DNA of 64,000 nt from JBLNBN01 sp050260015 (GTDB taxonomy: Bacteria > Bacteroidota > Ignavibacteria > Kapaibacteriales > UBA2268): the NCBI GenBank assembly GCA_050260015.1, contig JBLNBN010000053.1:1-64000 (forward strand), given 5' to 3'. This document shows, piece after piece, positions 62,487 through 64,000 of the stretch (its first letter is position 1; each line of letters starts with the position of its first letter). Position numbers and translations under genes: made by a program. The notes below the pieces were generated by a model. That model did not search any database and was not told the origin of the DNA. It was given only the letters and a program-made list of their open reading frames with translations.

Positions 62487-63274
62487 TCGCAAAGATCGGC
62501 GTTATCGGCGCAAACGGCCGAGTCGGCTCGACTATTGCGGCTAAAGCCCGAAGCCGGGGAGCGCTTGCTTTTAGCTTCGCAAGAAAGCCTTTAGAGGGCG
62601 CCCTTGCTGATTATTCCATGATTGATCGTTTCCCGGACGTTACGTTTATCGCCGTATCGGACTATGCAATTAACGAAATCGCGGAGCGCATTGCAGCGGA
62701 ATCCAAAGCGCCGATCGCAGGAAAAATTTTCGCGCACTGCGCGGGCTCTCTATCCCTTTCCCCGCTCGCGCCCCTGAAAGAAAGAGGCGCTCGGATAGCA
62801 GCCGCGCACCCGTACCAGACGTTCTACCGCCTTACGGAAACGCTAATCGACGGCATAGCGTGGGGCGTTGAATGCGACGAGGAGGAGTTCCCGGCGATTG
62901 CCGCGGCTGTAGAAACGCTGAACGGCTTCGCCTTTCGCCTGCCCGGGGGAATCGATAGGCAAAAGTACCACGCCTCCGCGGTCGCCGCTTCCAACTTCGC
63001 CACGTGCGCCATAGGTCTTGGACGCGAGCTTGCCCGGCAGTGCGGCCTGCCCATAAATGAATTCTTTTCGCCCATTCTAAAGCAAACCTACGAGAACAAC
63101 CTCTCGCTATTAAATAATTCCGAATTGCCTCTCTCCGGGCCTATCGCCCGCGGGGACGCCGCCGCTCTCGAACGCCACCTCGACTCCATGAAGGACGACC
63201 CCGAACTGCAATCCGCCTACCGCGAATTCGCCGCCGCCGCGCAAGTAATATATAAAATATATCAGAACCTTTGA
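62483..63274 (+). CDS. DUF2520 Rossmann-fold oxidoreductase
   Basis: 263 aa. An N-terminal Rossmann domain with GVIGANGRVGSTIAAKA and a C-terminal DUF2520 helical domain (about 120-263) with AHPYQTFY, HASAVAASNFATCAIG and LSGPIARGD. Such proteins look like NADP- or F420-type reductases of unknown substrate, and in Bacteroidota and relatives often sit in housekeeping operons. Starts inside the ribD stop (ATGA). Confidence 0.85.
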   Translation: MIAKIGVIGANGRVGSTIAAKARSRGALAFSFARKPLEGALADYSMIDRFPDVTFIAVSDYAINEIAERIAAESKAPIAGKIFAHCAGSLSLSPLAPLKERGARIAAAHPYQTFYRLTETLIDGIAWGVECDEEEFPAIAAAVETLNGFAFRLPGGIDRQKYHASAVAASNFATCAIGLGRELARQCGLPINEFFSPILKQTYENNLSLLNNSELPLSGPIARGDAAALERHLDSMKDDPELQSAYREFAAAAQVIYKIYQNL

Positions 63275-63926
63275 TTAACCTGATTGAATTGATTTAACGG
63301 ATTAGCGGAGTTAAGCTTTACGCAATCGACGTGCAAGCGCTTGGGAATTAAAGAAATCGGTCACTCCGAAGCGTAGCGAGGAGTCCAAAGGACATTCTAA
63401 TTACAGACATTTTTGTAATAACGCGCAAATACGTATAGATCATTGTTTTCAACGAATCCGAAGGATTCGAAGGTCTATAGAAATTGGCGTCCCACCTCTC
63501 CTGCCTCCTTCTCGCGGCGCAGCCGCGGGGAAGGGGGGCGTTATACAGGCCCCATGTCCGGCGATCTCGTCCAACGCCTACGGCGTAGCGGGTTCCGCAG
63601 TAAATCGATAGTTACAGATGTAAAACGCCTACGGCGTAACTATCGGAGTACTATTCAATCAATTTTCGACGTGATAGCATTTAAGAATGCGTAAATCTTA
63701 CGAACCGCGAAGCGGTTCTACGTCAGTAGCCAACGCGTCTCCCGCCCCCTACCACCTGTCCGCGGCGCAGCCGCGGGAACGCCCGGCAAAGAAATGAACG
63801 CGGAGCGTTCGTATTGCATCCCCGCGCGGAGTATGGGAGCGAGGAAATAATGCCGCCCCTTCGGGACTATTTGCAAGAGTTAATGATGAATGAGTAATAG
63901 CCGTAGCTTCCCCAAACAATTAGAAA
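63275..63926. other. Intergenic repeat island
   Basis: No gene. It contains a GAAGCG repeat at 63361-63386, a CGAATCC palindrome at 63451-63480, two CGCGGCGCAGCCGCGG palindromes near 63512 and 63761, CCTACGGCGTAG palindromes near 63579 and 63629, and a remnant of the 65-bp repeat near 63850. An 83-codon frame at 63443-63694 is repeat sequence. Confidence 0.6.
63451..63480 (+). repeat. Palindromic CGAATCC-GGATTCG repeat
   Basis: Forward copy, centre GAA, with the flank AGGTCTATAG instead of ATGTCTATAG. Confidence 0.75.
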
Positions 63927-63927
63927 A

Positions 63928-63960
63928 AAGCCGATCCCCAAATTCCTTGGGGACCGGCTT
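63928..63960. terminator. Terminator near the right edge
   Basis: AAGCCGATCCCCAA pairs with TTGGGGACCGGCTT (one mismatch), A-rich on the left and T-rich on the right. It probably ends a minus-strand gene beyond the window, or works in both directions. Confidence 0.75.
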
Positions 63961-64000
63961 TATATTTACTAAAAGGAAAGAGATTTATATCAATCCCAGT

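Overview
The window reads as a chromosomal segment of an uncultured-type Gram-negative bacterium of the Bacteroidota/Chlorobiota (FCB) group, most likely a Kapabacteria- or Ignavibacteria-like lineage; this placement is an inference. The signs are four type IX secretion (T9SS) cargo proteins with C-terminal sorting tails, DUF5683 and DUF3109 proteins typical of Bacteroidota and relatives, a TonB/SPOR/TPR envelope operon, and generally weak Shine-Dalgarno sequences. GC content is moderate, dropping clearly inside the 5' parts of two surface-protein genes. The only RNA gene I can support is tRNA-Arg(CCU). No rRNA, CRISPR array, transposase or prophage was seen.

Layout. 0.7-9.9 kb is a minus-strand run of housekeeping genes: a DUF3109 protein, rpoN, ridA, a DUF5683 protein, pdxB, a GH57 glycosidase and lon. 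10-12.1 kb holds a T9SS-exported protein with its own strong terminator. 12.4-14.4 kb has a TerC-type transporter and a XerC/D recombinase. 14.7-16.3 kb has tRNA-Arg, smg, ybeY and an unknown gene. 16.5-19.4 kb encodes a putative sensory [FeFe] hydrogenase with a PAS domain followed by a SpoIIE/PP2C phosphatase. 20.4-27.9 kb is an envelope operon: a 1042-aa TPR protein, a beta-barrel, a SPOR protein, a TonB protein and a 57-aa membrane peptide. 28-31 kb has ugd, a VOC protein and a lipoprotein.

31-35 kb and 44-48.5 kb are two paralogous copies of one cassette: a long near-identical non-coding leader, a Cys-rich exported protein whose signal peptide is conserved while its mature part has diverged, a rho-independent terminator, and a roughly 700-aa Asp-box propeller with a T9SS tail. 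This duplicated cassette is the best candidate for an undescribed system. Between the copies lie ahcY-metK (methyl cycle), two small Lys/Ala-rich exported proteins resembling acid-shock proteins, an OmpR-type two-component system, a sugar nucleotidyltransferase and a third Asp-box T9SS protein. 48.5-53.7 kb carries an M15 peptidase, a DUF302 protein, and a carbamoyl-phosphate group (argF-arcC, a CDF transporter, pyrB). 53.8-58.6 kb has three tandem paralogous GT-C membrane glycosyltransferases. 58.6-63.3 kb has a two-cysteine DsrC, a POT transporter, and a lipoprotein-ribD-DUF2520 operon joined by ATGA overlaps.

Intergenic islands at 0-0.7, 14.4-14.7, 31-31.9, 34.9-35.2, 44.3-45.5 and 63.3-63.9 kb are built from a small set of dispersed, mostly palindromic repeats. 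Open reading frames inside them are not genes.
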